From assembly GCA_002723255.1 (NCBI GenBank), contig PBNW01000038.1, positions 19,102-83,101 on the forward strand: a DNA stretch of 64,000 nucleotides, written 5' to 3'. Within the stretch, counting starts at the first letter, position 1. Every line of letters begins with the position of its first letter. The stretch is from Pelagibacterium sp. (lineage in GTDB: Bacteria > Pseudomonadota > Alphaproteobacteria > Rhizobiales > Devosiaceae). Made by a program: the position numbers and the translations under genes. Positions 1-9,876 of the stretch are shown piece by piece. The notes beneath the pieces are model-generated. The model ran no database searches, had not been told where the DNA came from, and worked only from the letters and a program-made list of their open reading frames with translations.

Positions 1-2
1 TT

Positions 3-395
3 ACAGCCAACGTCATCCACGGCGCCATGCGCGCGGTGCCCCAGGGCCAACTCGAAGCCGCGCGCGCCTACGGCATGAGCGATTTTCAGGTCTTGACGCG
101 CATCCATATCCGCCAGATGTGGGTCTATGCCCTGCCCGGCCTTTCCAATGTCTGGCTGCTGCTCATCAAGGCCACATCGCTCCTTTCCCTGCTCCAGATC
201 GCCGATATCGTCTGGTGGGCGGGGCAATTGGGTTCTCCCAACTTCCTGCCTCAGGCAGGCCTTGTGCACGGCGATTGGCGCTGGGCCTATTTCATTGCGC
301 TGTTTGTCTTTTACATCCTCATCACCCTGCTTTCGGAAAAGGGCTTTTCGCGGCTCACGACCTGGGCCCGGCGCGGCATGCCGGTGGAGGGCTAG
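3..395 (+). CDS. Polar amino acid ABC transporter permease, AotQ/HisQ-like (5' end outside window)
   Basis: This is the C-terminal part of an inner-membrane permease of the histidine/arginine/ornithine/opine importer family. The reading frame is open from base 3 with no start, so the gene begins upstream. The conserved cytoplasmic EAA loop that docks the ATPase is visible (VPQGQLEAARAYGMSD, roughly the first third of the fragment), followed by hydrophobic segments. It ends 3 bases before a second permease of the same family, as in HisQ-HisM and AotQ-AotM pairs. The AotO-like gene two positions downstream favours an arginine/ornithine-type system, but substrate cannot be read from sequence. 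The binding protein and ATPase are not in the window and probably lie upstream. Confidence 0.85.
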   Translation, partial: TANVIHGAMRAVPQGQLEAARAYGMSDFQVLTRIHIRQMWVYALPGLSNVWLLLIKATSLLSLLQIADIVWWAGQLGSPNFLPQAGLVHGDWRWAYFIALFVFYILITLLSEKGFSRLTTWARRGMPVEG

Positions 396-398
396 GCG

Positions 399-1157
399 AT
401 GGACCTGATCGAAACACTGCTCGCCGAAATCCCGCTCTACGCCGGACCGGCACTGTTCAACATCTATTTTGCGGCCGCTTCCCTGCCCATCGGCTTTGTC
501 TTTGCGGTGCTGCTCGCGCTCGGCAAGAATTCGAAAAACCCCATCGTCCGGCGCCTGTGCTCGGCCTATATCTATGCTTTTCGCGGCTCGCCGCTGTTTA
601 TCCAGTTCTTCATGTTCTATTCCATCATGCTGGCGCTCAACGCTGTCTGGTGGCGCCCATTGGGCATTGCGTGGCTGATGATGAACCCGCTTTTCATCGG
701 CCCGCTCGCCCTGGTGATGAACACCGCCGCCTACAGCGCCGAAATCATCTACGGCGCCCTGCGCACGGTTCCCCGCGGCGAAATCGAAGCCGCCCGCGCT
801 TACGGCATGACCCCCTTTCAGGTGTTCAGGACCGTCACATGGCCCAACACGATCCGCATTGCCTGGCCTGCCTACACAAACGAAGTCGTGTTTCTTTTCC
901 ACTCGACCGCGCTTGTCTATTTCACCCTGCCGGTCATCAATGCCCAGCGTGATATCCTCAACACAGCGCAAAACCTGTTTGAGCGCGACTACAACGCCTT
1001 CCTCCATTTTTCGGTCGCTGCTCTATGGTTTCTCGCCGTTACCATGGTCATTTTCTTTGTCTTCGGGCGCGTTTATGAACGCATGATGCGCCACATGCCC
1101 AAAGAGCGCGCCACCTCCCGTCCGCGCCTGCGCTTCGGTCCCAAATATATCCGGTAA
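399..1157 (+). CDS. Polar amino acid ABC transporter permease, AotM/HisM-like
   Basis: A complete 252-residue inner-membrane permease of the HisM/AotM family. The N-terminal half is strongly hydrophobic, and the EAA loop is clear near residues 125-145 (VPRGEIEAARAYGMTPFQ), the site where the ATPase contacts the permease. It starts 3 bases after the preceding permease stop and ends 6 bases before the AotO-like gene, so the three are surely one transcript. It should form a heterodimer with the upstream permease and import a basic or opine-like amino acid. The 25-residue basic tail is typical of cytoplasmic C-termini. Confidence 0.88.
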   Translation: MDLIETLLAEIPLYAGPALFNIYFAAASLPIGFVFAVLLALGKNSKNPIVRRLCSAYIYAFRGSPLFIQFFMFYSIMLALNAVWWRPLGIAWLMMNPLFIGPLALVMNTAAYSAEIIYGALRTVPRGEIEAARAYGMTPFQVFRTVTWPNTIRIAWPAYTNEVVFLFHSTALVYFTLPVINAQRDILNTAQNLFERDYNAFLHFSVAALWFLAVTMVIFFVFGRVYERMMRHMPKERATSRPRLRFGPKYIR

Positions 1158-1163
1158 TTTCTC

Positions 1164-2300
1164 ATGGCCTTTGACCGCATCACCCACACCATCGACGCCG
1201 ATGCTCCCGGCACGACGTCCGAGTTGACGGTTTTCAAGATCGGCCCCGCCGACGCGGCGACCAAAATCTATATGCAGGCCGCGCTCCATGCCGACGAGCA
1301 GCCGGGCATCATGGCGCTGCACCATCTTCTGCCGCTGCTCAAGTCCGCCGACGAAAAAGGCGAACTCAGCGCCCGCTTCTCCATTTTTCCAATGGTCAAC
1401 CCGCTTGGCATGGGCCAGCGGGTGTTCGAAGACCATTTGGGACGATACGACTTCCGCTCGGGCACCAATTTCAACCGCCGCTGGCCCGATCTCTTTGCCG
1501 CCGTGGCCACAAAGGTCGCCCAGAACCTCACCGACGATGCAGCTGCCAATGTCGCAATGATCCGCCAGGCGGTGCGCGACTGGCTCGACACCCAGAGGCC
1601 AACCACGGCCATGCAGAAATTGCGGCATCTGGTGATGACCGAAGCCTATGACGCCGACTACGTCCTTGACCTCCATTGCGACAACGAAGCGTTGGTCCAT
1701 CTGTTCGTCACCCCCGATTCCATGGCCGAACTCTCAGAGCTTGCCGACCACATGGGCTCGGTTGCCCAGCTGACCGCAGAGGACTCGGGCGGCGGCTCGT
1801 TCGACGAAGTCTGGCCCTCGCTCTGGACGCGCCTGCGCCAGGCCCATCCTGATAAGCCCATCCCCTTTTCAGCCCGCGCCGCAACGCTCGAATATCGCGG
1901 CCAACCCGATGTTTTCGACGATATCGGCAAGGACGACGCAGCCCGACTCCTTGGCTTCTTTCGGGCCAAAGGGTTTGTTGCCGGCCCACCGCCCAAGGTT
2001 GGGCCGGCCCCCGCGCCATCCCCCCTGAGCGCCACCGAAATGCTGCGCGTCGACCAGGCAGGGCTGCTCGCCTACCGCGTCGAATTGGGCGATCAAGTCG
2101 AGAAGGGACAGCCCATCGCCGATCTCATCGCCCTTGCCGGCCCCGGTGCCTTTACCGAGCGCACACCGATCCTTGCGGGCACGTCGGGCCGGGTCATATC
2201 GCGCAACGTCGCCAAATTCGTCGTGCCGGGCAATTCCATCGCGAAGATCGTCGGCACCGAGCCTCTGGCCAGCCGACAGGGCTACCTCTTGGAGGACTGA
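1164..2300 (+). CDS. Succinylglutamate desuccinylase/aspartoacylase-family zinc hydrolase, AotO-like
   Basis: A 378-residue member of the AstE/AspA family of zinc amidohydrolases (M14-like fold). The zinc ligands are visible: His42 and Glu45 in LHADEQPG, and His171 in DLHCDNEA. The substrate-binding N-x-N-R-R signature (NFNRRWPD) lies near residue 110. After a proline-rich linker the C-terminus (about residues 295-340, GLLAYRVELGDQVEKGQPI) resembles a lipoyl/biotinyl-type barrel, common in this subfamily. Its place behind two polar amino acid permeases matches aotO in the Pseudomonas aotJQMOP arginine/ornithine operon as I recall it. It may hydrolyse an N-acylated amino acid after uptake; the substrate is unknown. 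The 3' end overlaps the convergent channel gene by 19 bases. Confidence 0.8.
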   Translation: MAFDRITHTIDADAPGTTSELTVFKIGPADAATKIYMQAALHADEQPGIMALHHLLPLLKSADEKGELSARFSIFPMVNPLGMGQRVFEDHLGRYDFRSGTNFNRRWPDLFAAVATKVAQNLTDDAAANVAMIRQAVRDWLDTQRPTTAMQKLRHLVMTEAYDADYVLDLHCDNEALVHLFVTPDSMAELSELADHMGSVAQLTAEDSGGGSFDEVWPSLWTRLRQAHPDKPIPFSARAATLEYRGQPDVFDDIGKDDAARLLGFFRAKGFVAGPPPKVGPAPAPSPLSATEMLRVDQAGLLAYRVELGDQVEKGQPIADLIALAGPGAFTERTPILAGTSGRVISRNVAKFVVPGNSIAKIVGTEPLASRQGYLLED

Positions 2301-2914
2301 TCGCGCACCGGAACATAGACGAAGCGCGGCATTTCGATCTTGAAGACGATGGCCAGTGTCCGAAGCGTAAAGCCCAAGACCATGGCTGCTATCGTCATTA
2401 GCTCGACCGGAAATCCAGCCTGTATTCCGAAAAAGAACACGCAGGCGGTGATCGCCGATACGGTTGCGTAAAGCTCGCCGGAAAACAGCAACGGCACATC
2501 GTTGCACAAGACGTCACGCAAGACGCCCCCCACGCACCCTGTAATGATTCCGGCCACGATGACGATCAGCACCGGCTGGCCCATTTCCATGGCCACCATG
2601 CAGCCAGAAATAGTGAACACCACGAGCCCCACGGCATCGAGCAACAGGAAGATCAGCTTGAGCCGTTCCATGATCCGGGCCACCGCAATTGTGAACAGCG
2701 CCGCGGCCGTTGTAACCAGCAGATAGGCGGGCTGATCGACCCACAACAGCGGGTAGTGACCAAGCAGTAGATCCCGCGCCGTGCCTCCGCCCAGCGCCGT
2801 TACGCATCCCAGAACGCAGACCCCGAACCAGTCCATGTTGCGCCGTCCCGCCGCCAGCGCCGCGGACATCGATTCGGCGGCCAGAGCGATGACGAAAAGC
2901 GTGTGCAGCAACAT
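2282..2914 (-). CDS. TRIC-type (UPF0126) membrane channel protein, YicG-like
   Basis: A 210-residue polytopic inner-membrane protein of the bacterial trimeric intracellular cation channel family (formerly UPF0126/YicG). It has two copies of the family's glycine-rich signature: ALGGGTARDLLLGHYPLLW in the first half and GCVGGVLRDVLCNDVPLLF in the second, matching the known internal duplication. About seven hydrophobic segments are visible. The start is preceded by a good AGGAGG site. It converges on the AotO-like gene with a 19-base overlap and diverges from the transglutaminase cluster across a 127-base gap that must hold both promoters. Structural work on the family shows cation-conducting trimers; the bacterial role is unclear. 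Confidence 0.85.
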   Translation of the reverse strand: MLLHTLFVIALAAESMSAALAAGRRNMDWFGVCVLGCVTALGGGTARDLLLGHYPLLWVDQPAYLLVTTAAALFTIAVARIMERLKLIFLLLDAVGLVVFTISGCMVAMEMGQPVLIVIVAGIITGCVGGVLRDVLCNDVPLLFSGELYATVSAITACVFFFGIQAGFPVELMTIAAMVLGFTLRTLAIVFKIEMPRFVYVPVRDQSSKR

Positions 2915-3041
2915 AAGAGCCCTCCTTGTGGATGGCCCTGACCATGCCGGCTAACGCATTGCCGGTAAAGCGCGATTGCGGAAGCCTTTGCTTTACCGCT
3001 ATCGTTACAGAGCGAGCGTGGGAACAATCAGGAGTCTGCCT

Positions 3042-6000
3042 ATGGCGATCAAGGCCGCGATCTATCATCTCACGCACTACAAGTACGACCGACCGGTCAC
3101 TCTCGGCCCGCAGATCATCCGGCTCCAGCCCGCCCCCCATTCGCGCACCAAGGTGCTCAGCCATTCGCTAAAAGTCAGTCCTTCCAATCACTTCGTCAAT
3201 ATTCAGCAGGACCCCTACGGTAACTTTCAGGCGCGATACGTCTTTCCCGAGCCGGTGACCGAGCTCAAGATCGAGGTCGATCTCGTTGCCGACATGACGG
3301 TTTACAACCCGTTCGACTTTTTCGTGGAGCCCGAGGCGGGGACCTGGCCGTTTACCTATCCCGAGGCCATTGCGCCCGATCTGGAGATTTACAGCAAGCC
3401 CGATCCGAGCTTTGGGCCCCTGTTTAAGGATCTGCTGGCTTCCATCGACCGGACGCCCAAGAACACTGTCGATTTCGTGGTCGAACTCAATGCGCGGCTG
3501 CAGCGCGAGATCGGCTATATCGTCCGGCTCGAACCGGGCGTGCAAACGCCAGAGGAGACACTGGAAAAGGCCAAGGGGAGTTGCCGAGACACCGGGTGGC
3601 TGCTGGTTAACACCTTGAGACATCTGGGCTTTGCTGCGCGGTTCGTTTCGGGATACCTCATTCAGCTCAAGCCCGACCTGAAAGCGCTCGACGGCCCATC
3701 GGGCACCGAAAACGACTTCACCGACCTCCATGCCTGGTGTGAGGTGTACCTGCCTGGGGCCGGCTGGGTTGGGCTCGATCCGACCTCGGGATTGCTGACC
3801 GGGGAAAGCCATATTCCGCTCGCGGCGACCCCCCATTTCGCCAATGCCGCCCCGATTTCAGGGCTCGCGAGCTTTGCCAATGTCGAGTTCGATTTCGACA
3901 TGACGGTCACCCGCGTGGCCGAACATCCGCGCATCACCAAGCCATTTTCCGACTCCGATTGGGTGGAGTTGTGCTCTCGGGGCCGCCAGATTGACCAAGA
4001 TTTGGCAAACAATGACGTTCGGTTGACGATGGGGGGCGAGCCGACCTTCGTTTCCATCGACGACTTCGAATCCGGCGAGTGGAATGCCGATGCGGTCGGC
4101 CCCACCAAGCGCGAAAAAGCCGACATCCTGATCCGCCGTCTCCAGCAGCGTTTCGCGCCCGGTGGGTTCCTCCATTACGGGCAGGGCAAATGGTATCCGG
4201 GCGAAACTTTGCCCCGCTGGACCTTCTCGCTCTATTGGCGCAAGGACGGCGAGCCGGTCTGGAAAAATCCCGACCTGATCGCCCACGAGACCTCGGACAA
4301 GACCCCGAGCCCCGACCAGGCCAAGGCCTATCTCACCGAATTTGCCATGGCACTGGGTCTGGACGGCTCGACCGTCCAGCCGGCCTTTGAAGATCCCGCC
4401 GACTGGATCTTGAAAGAAGGCAATCTGCCCGAGAACGTCGATCCGACAAATCCCAAGCTCAAGGACCCCGAAGAGCGCATGCGCATGACGCGGGTCTTTG
4501 AGCGCGGGCTGACCGATCCGACCGGCTATGTGCTGCCGGTCCAGAAATGGAACGCCCCCGCGCAAGCCTCGCGCTGGCTGACCGAGGTGTGGCAGACACG
4601 GCGCGGCAAGCTGTTTCTGGTGGCCGGGGATTCGCCCGTCGGCTACCGCCTGCCGCTGGGCACCCTGCCCCATATCCCCGAAAGCGATTATCCCCATATC
4701 GTGGCCGAGGACCCCACCATCCCGCGCGCGCCCCTGCCGCCGCGCGACGAATTGCCGGTGGCCAGCCTTGTCGCCGACGAGGTCATTGCCCAGACGCAGA
4801 TCGAACAGGAAATCACCGACATCGAAGGCAAGGTGCGCACCGCGCTTTCGGTCGAACCGCGTGACGGCCGGCTGACGGTGTTCATGCCGCCAACCGAAAA
4901 ACTCGAAGACTATCTCGAACTGATCGCCGCCGCCGAAACGGCCGCCGAAAAGCTGGGCCTGCCGGTCCATATCGAAGGCTATTCGCCCCCATCGGACCCG
5001 CGCCTCAACGTGATCCGGGTGGCGCCCGATCCCGGGGTCATCGAGGTCAATGTCCACCCGGCGGCCAATTGGGACGAGTGTGTCTCGATCACCGAGGCGG
5101 TTTATGAAGAGGCGCGGCTGTCCCGGCTGGGCGCCGACAAATTCATGATAGACGGCAAGCACACCGGCACCGGCGGCGGCAATCACGTCGTTGTCGGTGG
5201 CGCGACGCCCAATGACAGCCCGTTCCTGCGCCGCCCCGACCTGCTCAAATCGCTGATCCTGCACTGGCAGCGCCATCCCTCGCTGTCCTATCTGTTTTCC
5301 GGCCTGTTCATCGGCCCCACCAGCCAGGCTCCACGCTTTGACGAGGCGCGGCACGACAGCCTTTACGAGCTTGAAATCGCCATGGCGCAGGTGCCAGCCC
5401 CCGGCGAGGGTGATGCGCCACGGCCCTGGCTGGTCGACCGTCTGTTCCGCAATCTGCTGGTCGATGTGACCGGCAACACCCACCGCTCGGAAATCTGCAT
5501 CGACAAGCTCTATTCGCCGGATGGTACGACCGGACGGCTGGGGCTCGTCGAATTCCGTGGCTTCGAGATGCCGCCCAACGCCAAGATGAGCCTCGCCCAG
5601 CAATTGCTGGTCCGCGCGCTGATCGTGAGGTTCTGGAAAGACCCGATCAAGGGCAAGCTGGTCCGCTGGGGCACAAGGCTGCACGACCGGTTCATGCTGC
5701 CCCACTACGTCTGGGCCGATTTTCTCGACGTGCTCGATGACCTCCGCCAGCACGGCTATGACTTCAAACCCGAATGGTTCCAAGCCCAGCTCGAATTCCG
5801 CTTTCCCTTCTGCGGTGAGGTGACGGTCGCGGGCCACACACTCGAAATCCGTCAGGCGCTCGAACCCTGGCACGTCATGGGCGAAACCGGCGCCATCGGC
5901 GGAACCGTACGCTATGTCGATTCCTCGCTCGAACGGCTACAGGTCAAGCTGACCGGCGCCGAGCCCGAACGCTACACTGTTGCCTGCAACCGCCGCCCGG

Positions 6001-6353
6001 TTCCGCTGACCAGAACCGATCTGTCCGGCGTCTCGGTGGCGGGGGCGCGCTACAAGGCCTGGCAACCCGCCTCGGGCCTCCATCCCGAACTGCCGGTCAA
6101 CACCCCGCTGGTGTTCGACGTTTATGACAATTGGACGGGACGTGCCGTGGGCGGGTGCATTTATCACGTCGCCCACCCGGCCGGCCGGAACTATGAAACC
6201 TTTCCTGTGAATGCCAACGAGGCCGAAGCAAGACGGCTTGCGCGATTCATAGCCAATGGACATAGTGCCGGATCGTATGATTTGCCGGCCGAAGCGCCCA
6301 CGCCCGAGTTTCCTCTGACGCTGGACCTGAGGCGACCCCACCAGTGGCTTTAG
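3042..6353 (+). CDS. Transglutaminase / DUF2126 putative amidoligase fusion protein
   Basis: A 1103-residue cytoplasmic protein with two units. Residues 1-300 are a bacterial transglutaminase-like domain with its N-terminal beta region and a complete Cys-His-Asp triad: Cys181 in GSCRDTGW, His230 in DLHAW and Asp246 in GLDPTSG. The remaining roughly 800 residues match DUF2126, which Pfam describes as a putative amidoligase (families compared in the Iyer et al. amidoligase survey). I chose the ATG at 3042, 22 codons inside the longest frame, because it has AGGAG 8 bases upstream and begins the conserved [18 protein letters not shown] core. It is the first gene of the cluster with the ATP-grasp/alpha-E and second transglutaminase genes. 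The substrate is unknown; a role in making or trimming an unusual peptide or protein tag is predicted only. Confidence 0.85.
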   Translation: MAIKAAIYHLTHYKYDRPVTLGPQIIRLQPAPHSRTKVLSHSLKVSPSNHFVNIQQDPYGNFQARYVFPEPVTELKIEVDLVADMTVYNPFDFFVEPEAGTWPFTYPEAIAPDLEIYSKPDPSFGPLFKDLLASIDRTPKNTVDFVVELNARLQREIGYIVRLEPGVQTPEETLEKAKGSCRDTGWLLVNTLRHLGFAARFVSGYLIQLKPDLKALDGPSGTENDFTDLHAWCEVYLPGAGWVGLDPTSGLLTGESHIPLAATPHFANAAPISGLASFANVEFDFDMTVTRVAEHPRITKPFSDSDWVELCSRGRQIDQDLANNDVRLTMGGEPTFVSIDDFESGEWNADAVGPTKREKADILIRRLQQRFAPGGFLHYGQGKWYPGETLPRWTFSLYWRKDGEPVWKNPDLIAHETSDKTPSPDQAKAYLTEFAMALGLDGSTVQPAFEDPADWILKEGNLPENVDPTNPKLKDPEERMRMTRVFERGLTDPTGYVLPVQKWNAPAQASRWLTEVWQTRRGKLFLVAGDSPVGYRLPLGTLPHIPESDYPHIVAEDPTIPRAPLPPRDELPVASLVADEVIAQTQIEQEITDIEGKVRTALSVEPRDGRLTVFMPPTEKLEDYLELIAAAETAAEKLGLPVHIEGYSPPSDPRLNVIRVAPDPGVIEVNVHPAANWDECVSITEAVYEEARLSRLGADKFMIDGKHTGTGGGNHVVVGGATPNDSPFLRRPDLLKSLILHWQRHPSLSYLFSGLFIGPTSQAPRFDEARHDSLYELEIAMAQVPAPGEGDAPRPWLVDRLFRNLLVDVTGNTHRSEICIDKLYSPDGTTGRLGLVEFRGFEMPPNAKMSLAQQLLVRALIVRFWKDPIKGKLVRWGTRLHDRFMLPHYVWADFLDVLDDLRQHGYDFKPEWFQAQLEFRFPFCGEVTVAGHTLEIRQALEPWHVMGETGAIGGTVRYVDSSLERLQVKLTGAEPERYTVACNRRPVPLTRTDLSGVSVAGARYKAWQPASGLHPELPVNTPLVFDVYDNWTGRAVGGCIYHVAHPAGRNYETFPVNANEAEARRLARFIANGHSAGSYDLPAEAPTPEFPLTLDLRRPHQWL

Positions 6354-8757
6354 ATGACCGCTTCTCCCTCCGCCGCCAAGGCACAAAAGATGCCTGACCT
6401 GATCGGCGCGTATCGCCCGATCTCGGGCGTGCCCGATGAAATGGTCGCGCCCGACGGCACGGTCAAACCCGGCTGGTTCAAATTCATGTCGGCGCTGGAC
6501 GCGCTGGGGGCCGAGGAGCTGACCAACCGCTTCCAGCACGCCGACCAGTATCTGCGCGACGCGGGCGTTTTCTACCGCATGTATGACGGGCTCGAACAGG
6601 GCGAGCGCGACTGGCCGCTGGCCCATATCCCGCTGTTGATCGCCGAGGACGAATGGCGCGGCATCGAAGCCGGCCTCGCCCAGCGCGCCGACCTGCTCGA
6701 AACGGTGATTGCCGATATCTATGGCAACAACGCTCTGGTCCGCGATGGCCTGCTGCCGCCCGAGCTGATTGCCGGCAATCCCGAATTCCTGCGCCCCATG
6801 GTCGGCATCGAACCCATGAGCGGCCATCACCTTCATTTCTGCGCCTTCGAGCTTGGCCGCGGCCCCGATGGGCGCTGGTGGGTGCTGGGCGACCGGACAC
6901 AGGCACCCTCGGGGGCGGGGTTTGCTCTGGAAAACCGGGTGGCGACCACCCGCGCTTTGGCCGATATCTATGCCGATCTCAACGTCCACCGCCTGGCCGG
7001 CTTTTTCCGCGATTTCCGCAACGCGCTGACCGACATGGGCGGCAATGGATCGGGCCGCGTGGCGATCCTCACCCCCCGGCCCGCTCAACGAAACCTATTT
7101 CGAGCACGCCTATATCGCGCGCTACCTTGGCTTCCTGCTGGTGCAGGGCGAGGACCTCGTTGTCGTCGATGGTGAGGTCATGGTGCGCACCGTCTCCGGG
7201 CTCAAGCCGATTTCGGTGCTCTGGCGGCGGTTGGACGGGGACTTTACCGACCCGCTGGAGTTGCGCCAGGACAGCCACATCGGCACCCCCGGCCTGACCG
7301 AAGCGGTGCGGCGCGGATCGGTGGCGTTCGTCAATTCGCTGGGAGCGGGAATTTTGGAAACCCGTGCGCTCGGCGCCTTCCTGCCGGCCATCGCCAGATC
7401 ACGGCTGGGCTCCGATCTGGCACTGCCCAACATCGCCACATGGTGGTGCGGCGGCGAAGAGGCCCGCGCCTATGTGCGCGACAATTTCAATGACCTGCTG
7501 GTCGGCCCGGCGCTCTCCACCCTTTTGTCCATCGACGATGACGGCGGCACTGCCGCCATTGCCGATCTCGACCCGGCGGCGCGCGCCGACCTGCTGGCAA
7601 AAATCGAATCCGACCCCAAAGCCTTCGCGGCGCAGGAAGCGGTCAAGCTCTCAACGGCCCCGGTCTATGTCGGCGGCGCGCTCGAACCGCGCCCCATAAC
7701 GCTGCGGGTTTATGCCGCCCGCACGGCAGAGGGCTGGTCGATCATGCCGGGCGGCTTTGCCCGCGTCGGCTATGCGCTCGATACCGCCGCCATTGCCATG
7801 CAGCGCGGGGGACAGGCCGCCGATGTGTGGGTGGTCAGCGAAAGCGAGGTCGAACAGGTCACCCTGCTCGCCAAATCCAATTCAACGATCGAACGCAACC
7901 CGTCGGGCAATCTGCCCTCTCGCGCCGGGGACAATCTGATCTGGCTGGGGCGCTATGCCGAGCGCTGCGAGGCCAGCGTTCGCATCCTGCGCGCCTATCA
8001 TCTGCGGCTTGCCGAACTGGGCCGCGAGGACAACCCACTGCTGGTGGCCACAAGCGCCTATCTCGAACCGCTCGGCATCGACGCCACCGAAGCGGTCCCG
8101 GCCGGGCTTCTGGCCATTATCGATGGCGCGGTGCGCTCGGCCAGCCAGATCCGCGACCGCTTTTCGCCCGATGGCTGGCTGGCGCTGACCGATTTGCAAA
8201 AGACCGCCAGGCGGTTTGCGCGCACCATAAAGCCCGGCGACGACGCCACCCGCGCCATGACGGTGCTGCTGCGCAAGCTGGCCGGCTTTTCCGGCCTCGT
8301 GCATGAAAACATGTACCGCTTTGCCGGCTGGCGCTTCCTTGAAATCGGGCGCCGGCTCGAACGCGGCATCCAGATTGCCGAAATCGCCACATGGCTGTGC
8401 GCGCCCGACGCGCCGGAAGGGGCGACCGAAATGCTGCTCGAAATCGGCGACAGCGTGATGACCCACCGCCGGCGCTATGGATATGGCTATGGCAATCTGG
8501 GCGCTGTGGAATTGCTGATTTCCGATCCGCTCAACCCGCGCTCGGTGATGTTTCAGCTGACCGAACTGCTCGAGCAACTCAAGGAACTGCCCGGCGGCTA
8601 TGTCGATGGCCAGCTCTCGGCCGCCGCCAAGGCCGCTCTCAAACTCCAGACCGAACTGGCGGTGATCGACGCCGCCGACGTGAACCCCGACATGCTGGTT
8701 GGGGTCGGCAACGGGCTGGCCAACATCTCCAATTTGATCTCGGAGATGTATTTCTGA
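6354..8757 (+). pseudogene. Circularly permuted ATP-grasp / alpha-E domain protein, interrupted by a +1 frameshift
   Basis: Two overlapping frames together encode one protein of about 800 residues. The 5' frame (6354-7175) gives the N-terminal part of a circularly permuted type 2 ATP-grasp enzyme, starting directly after the preceding stop. The 3' frame, open through 8757, continues it with LNETYFEHAYIARYLGFLL and then the C-terminal alpha-E domain. The frames join at a run of six C (7072-7077); with five C the text reads smoothly through ILTPGPLNETYFEHAY. So there is a single extra base, either a real frameshift, a slippage site, or a sequencing error in a homopolymer. ATP-grasp enzymes of this type are predicted to form amide bonds with the partner amidoligase. 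Everything apart from the shift looks intact, with no other stops, so decay would have to be recent. Confidence 0.85.
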
Positions 8758-8789
8758 TGGCCAAGGACGGGGCTTTCCAATTCTCCGCC

Positions 8790-8887
8790 GTCACCCCGGC
8801 CTTGAGCCGGGATCCAGTAACCGGCAGCGCCCGTAAATCGTTCGCTCGCGCTGAGCGTACTGGACCCCGGCTCAAGGCCGGGGTGAC
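8790..8887. repeat. 98-bp palindromic interspersed repeat (REP/MITE-like), copy 1
   Basis: Two 30-base arms beginning GTCACCCCGGCC and ending CCAGTA face each other with a single mismatch, around a 38-base centre. It fills most of the 187-base gap between the ATP-grasp and second transglutaminase genes. A second copy of the same design lies at 13831-13929. The mirror-symmetric arms, intergenic position and similar length suggest a small non-autonomous palindromic element of the kind common in Hyphomicrobiales. In RNA it would fold into a long hairpin and could affect the transglutaminase mRNA. Confidence 0.8.
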
Positions 8888-8944
8888 CAAGTGGGGGGTG
8901 CGGGCGATGCGCTGCGATTTTGCTCACCGCCGGGCGTCCTGACC

Positions 8945-9823
8945 ATGCTCTACGACATCCGGCTCAAGCTCGATTATGCCTATGATGCCCCGGTTTCGGG
9001 TGGGCGGCATCTGGTGCGGGTGTTTCCGGCCAATCTGGCGGGCATCCAGCGGGTCGTGGCGGCGAGCCTGACCGTCGATCCCCAACCGGCCGAACGCTCC
9101 GAGTTTGTCGACTTCTTCGGCACCCGCGTGGCGGCGCTCGCCTATCGCAGCGCCCATGAGGCTCTCGATATCGCCATTGCAGCCCGGGTCGAAGTGCTGC
9201 GCGGCGATCCGGGCATCGATTTCACGCCAACGCTCGAGACGCTCCATGCCGAAATCGCCGGCAACTGGGACATGGGATCGCTCTCACCCCATCATTTCCT
9301 CAGCCCCAGCCCCCGCATCGCCATAGAGCCGGCGATCACCGCCTATGCCAGATCGAGCGTCAAGCAAGCGATTTCGGTGCGCGAGCTGGCCCACCATCTG
9401 GGTCTGCGCATCCATGCCGATTTTGCCTATGACGGCGAGGCGACGCTGGTCGATACCCCAGTGACCGAGGCCTTCGCGCTCAGGCGCGGCGTGTGTCAGG
9501 ATTTCGCGCACATCATGATTGCCGGCCTGCGCGGGCTGGGCGTTCCGGCGGGCTATGTCTCGGGGTTCCTGCGCACCATACCGCCCGAAGGCGAAGAGCG
9601 GCTCGAAGGCGCGGACGCCATGCACGCCTGGGTGAAAGTGTGGTGCGGGCGCGAAACCGGGTGGGTCGAGTTCGATCCCACAAACGCGATTTTCGCCGGC
9701 CAGGATCATATCGTCATCGGCTATGGGCGCGATTATTCCGACGTCACTCCAATCGTGGGCATGCTGCGCTCGGCGGGCGGGCAGGAAATGACACAGGCCG
9801 TGGACGTTCTGGAAGTCGGCTAG
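8945..9823 (+). CDS. Transglutaminase-like cysteine protease family protein
   Basis: A 292-residue cytoplasmic transglutaminase-fold protein with the bacterial N-terminal beta domain (LYDIRLKLDYAYDAPVSGGR). The catalytic triad is complete: Cys184 in GVCQDFAH, His227 in AMHAWVKV and Asp244 in EFDPTN. The ATG at 8945 starts the conserved beta domain; upstream in-frame codons read through the repeat element and are unlikely to be coding. It is separated from the ATP-grasp gene by 187 bases filled by a palindromic repeat, so it may be partly uncoupled from it. In comparable clusters the two transglutaminases are thought to act as peptidases or amide-exchange enzymes on the product of the ligases. 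No secretion signal is visible. Confidence 0.85.
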   Translation: MLYDIRLKLDYAYDAPVSGGRHLVRVFPANLAGIQRVVAASLTVDPQPAERSEFVDFFGTRVAALAYRSAHEALDIAIAARVEVLRGDPGIDFTPTLETLHAEIAGNWDMGSLSPHHFLSPSPRIAIEPAITAYARSSVKQAISVRELAHHLGLRIHADFAYDGEATLVDTPVTEAFALRRGVCQDFAHIMIAGLRGLGVPAGYVSGFLRTIPPEGEERLEGADAMHAWVKVWCGRETGWVEFDPTNAIFAGQDHIVIGYGRDYSDVTPIVGMLRSAGGQEMTQAVDVLEVG

Positions 9824-9833
9824 AGTGAGGTCA

Positions 9834-9854
9834 GAAAAAGTTGCAGACTTTTTC
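9834..9854. terminator. Bidirectional intrinsic terminator
   Basis: A perfect 8-base stem (GAAAAAGT / ACTTTTTC) with a 5-base loop sits between the convergent transglutaminase and YehW-type permease genes. The A-rich and T-rich arms give a U-tract in either direction, so it could serve both transcripts, though the stem is AT-rich and weak. Confidence 0.55.
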
Positions 9855-9876
9855 GGTTCGACCGCACGACCAACGC

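Noticed and set aside
3858..5873. A 671-codon open frame on the minus strand
   Set aside because: It is antisense to the transglutaminase/amidoligase gene, has no family features, and arises from the high GC content keeping the opposite frame open.
8758..8944. Start of the second transglutaminase in the repeat region (frame open from 8891)
   Set aside because: Codons before 8945 have no ribosome site and no similarity to the family; the conserved beta domain begins at the ATG at 8945.
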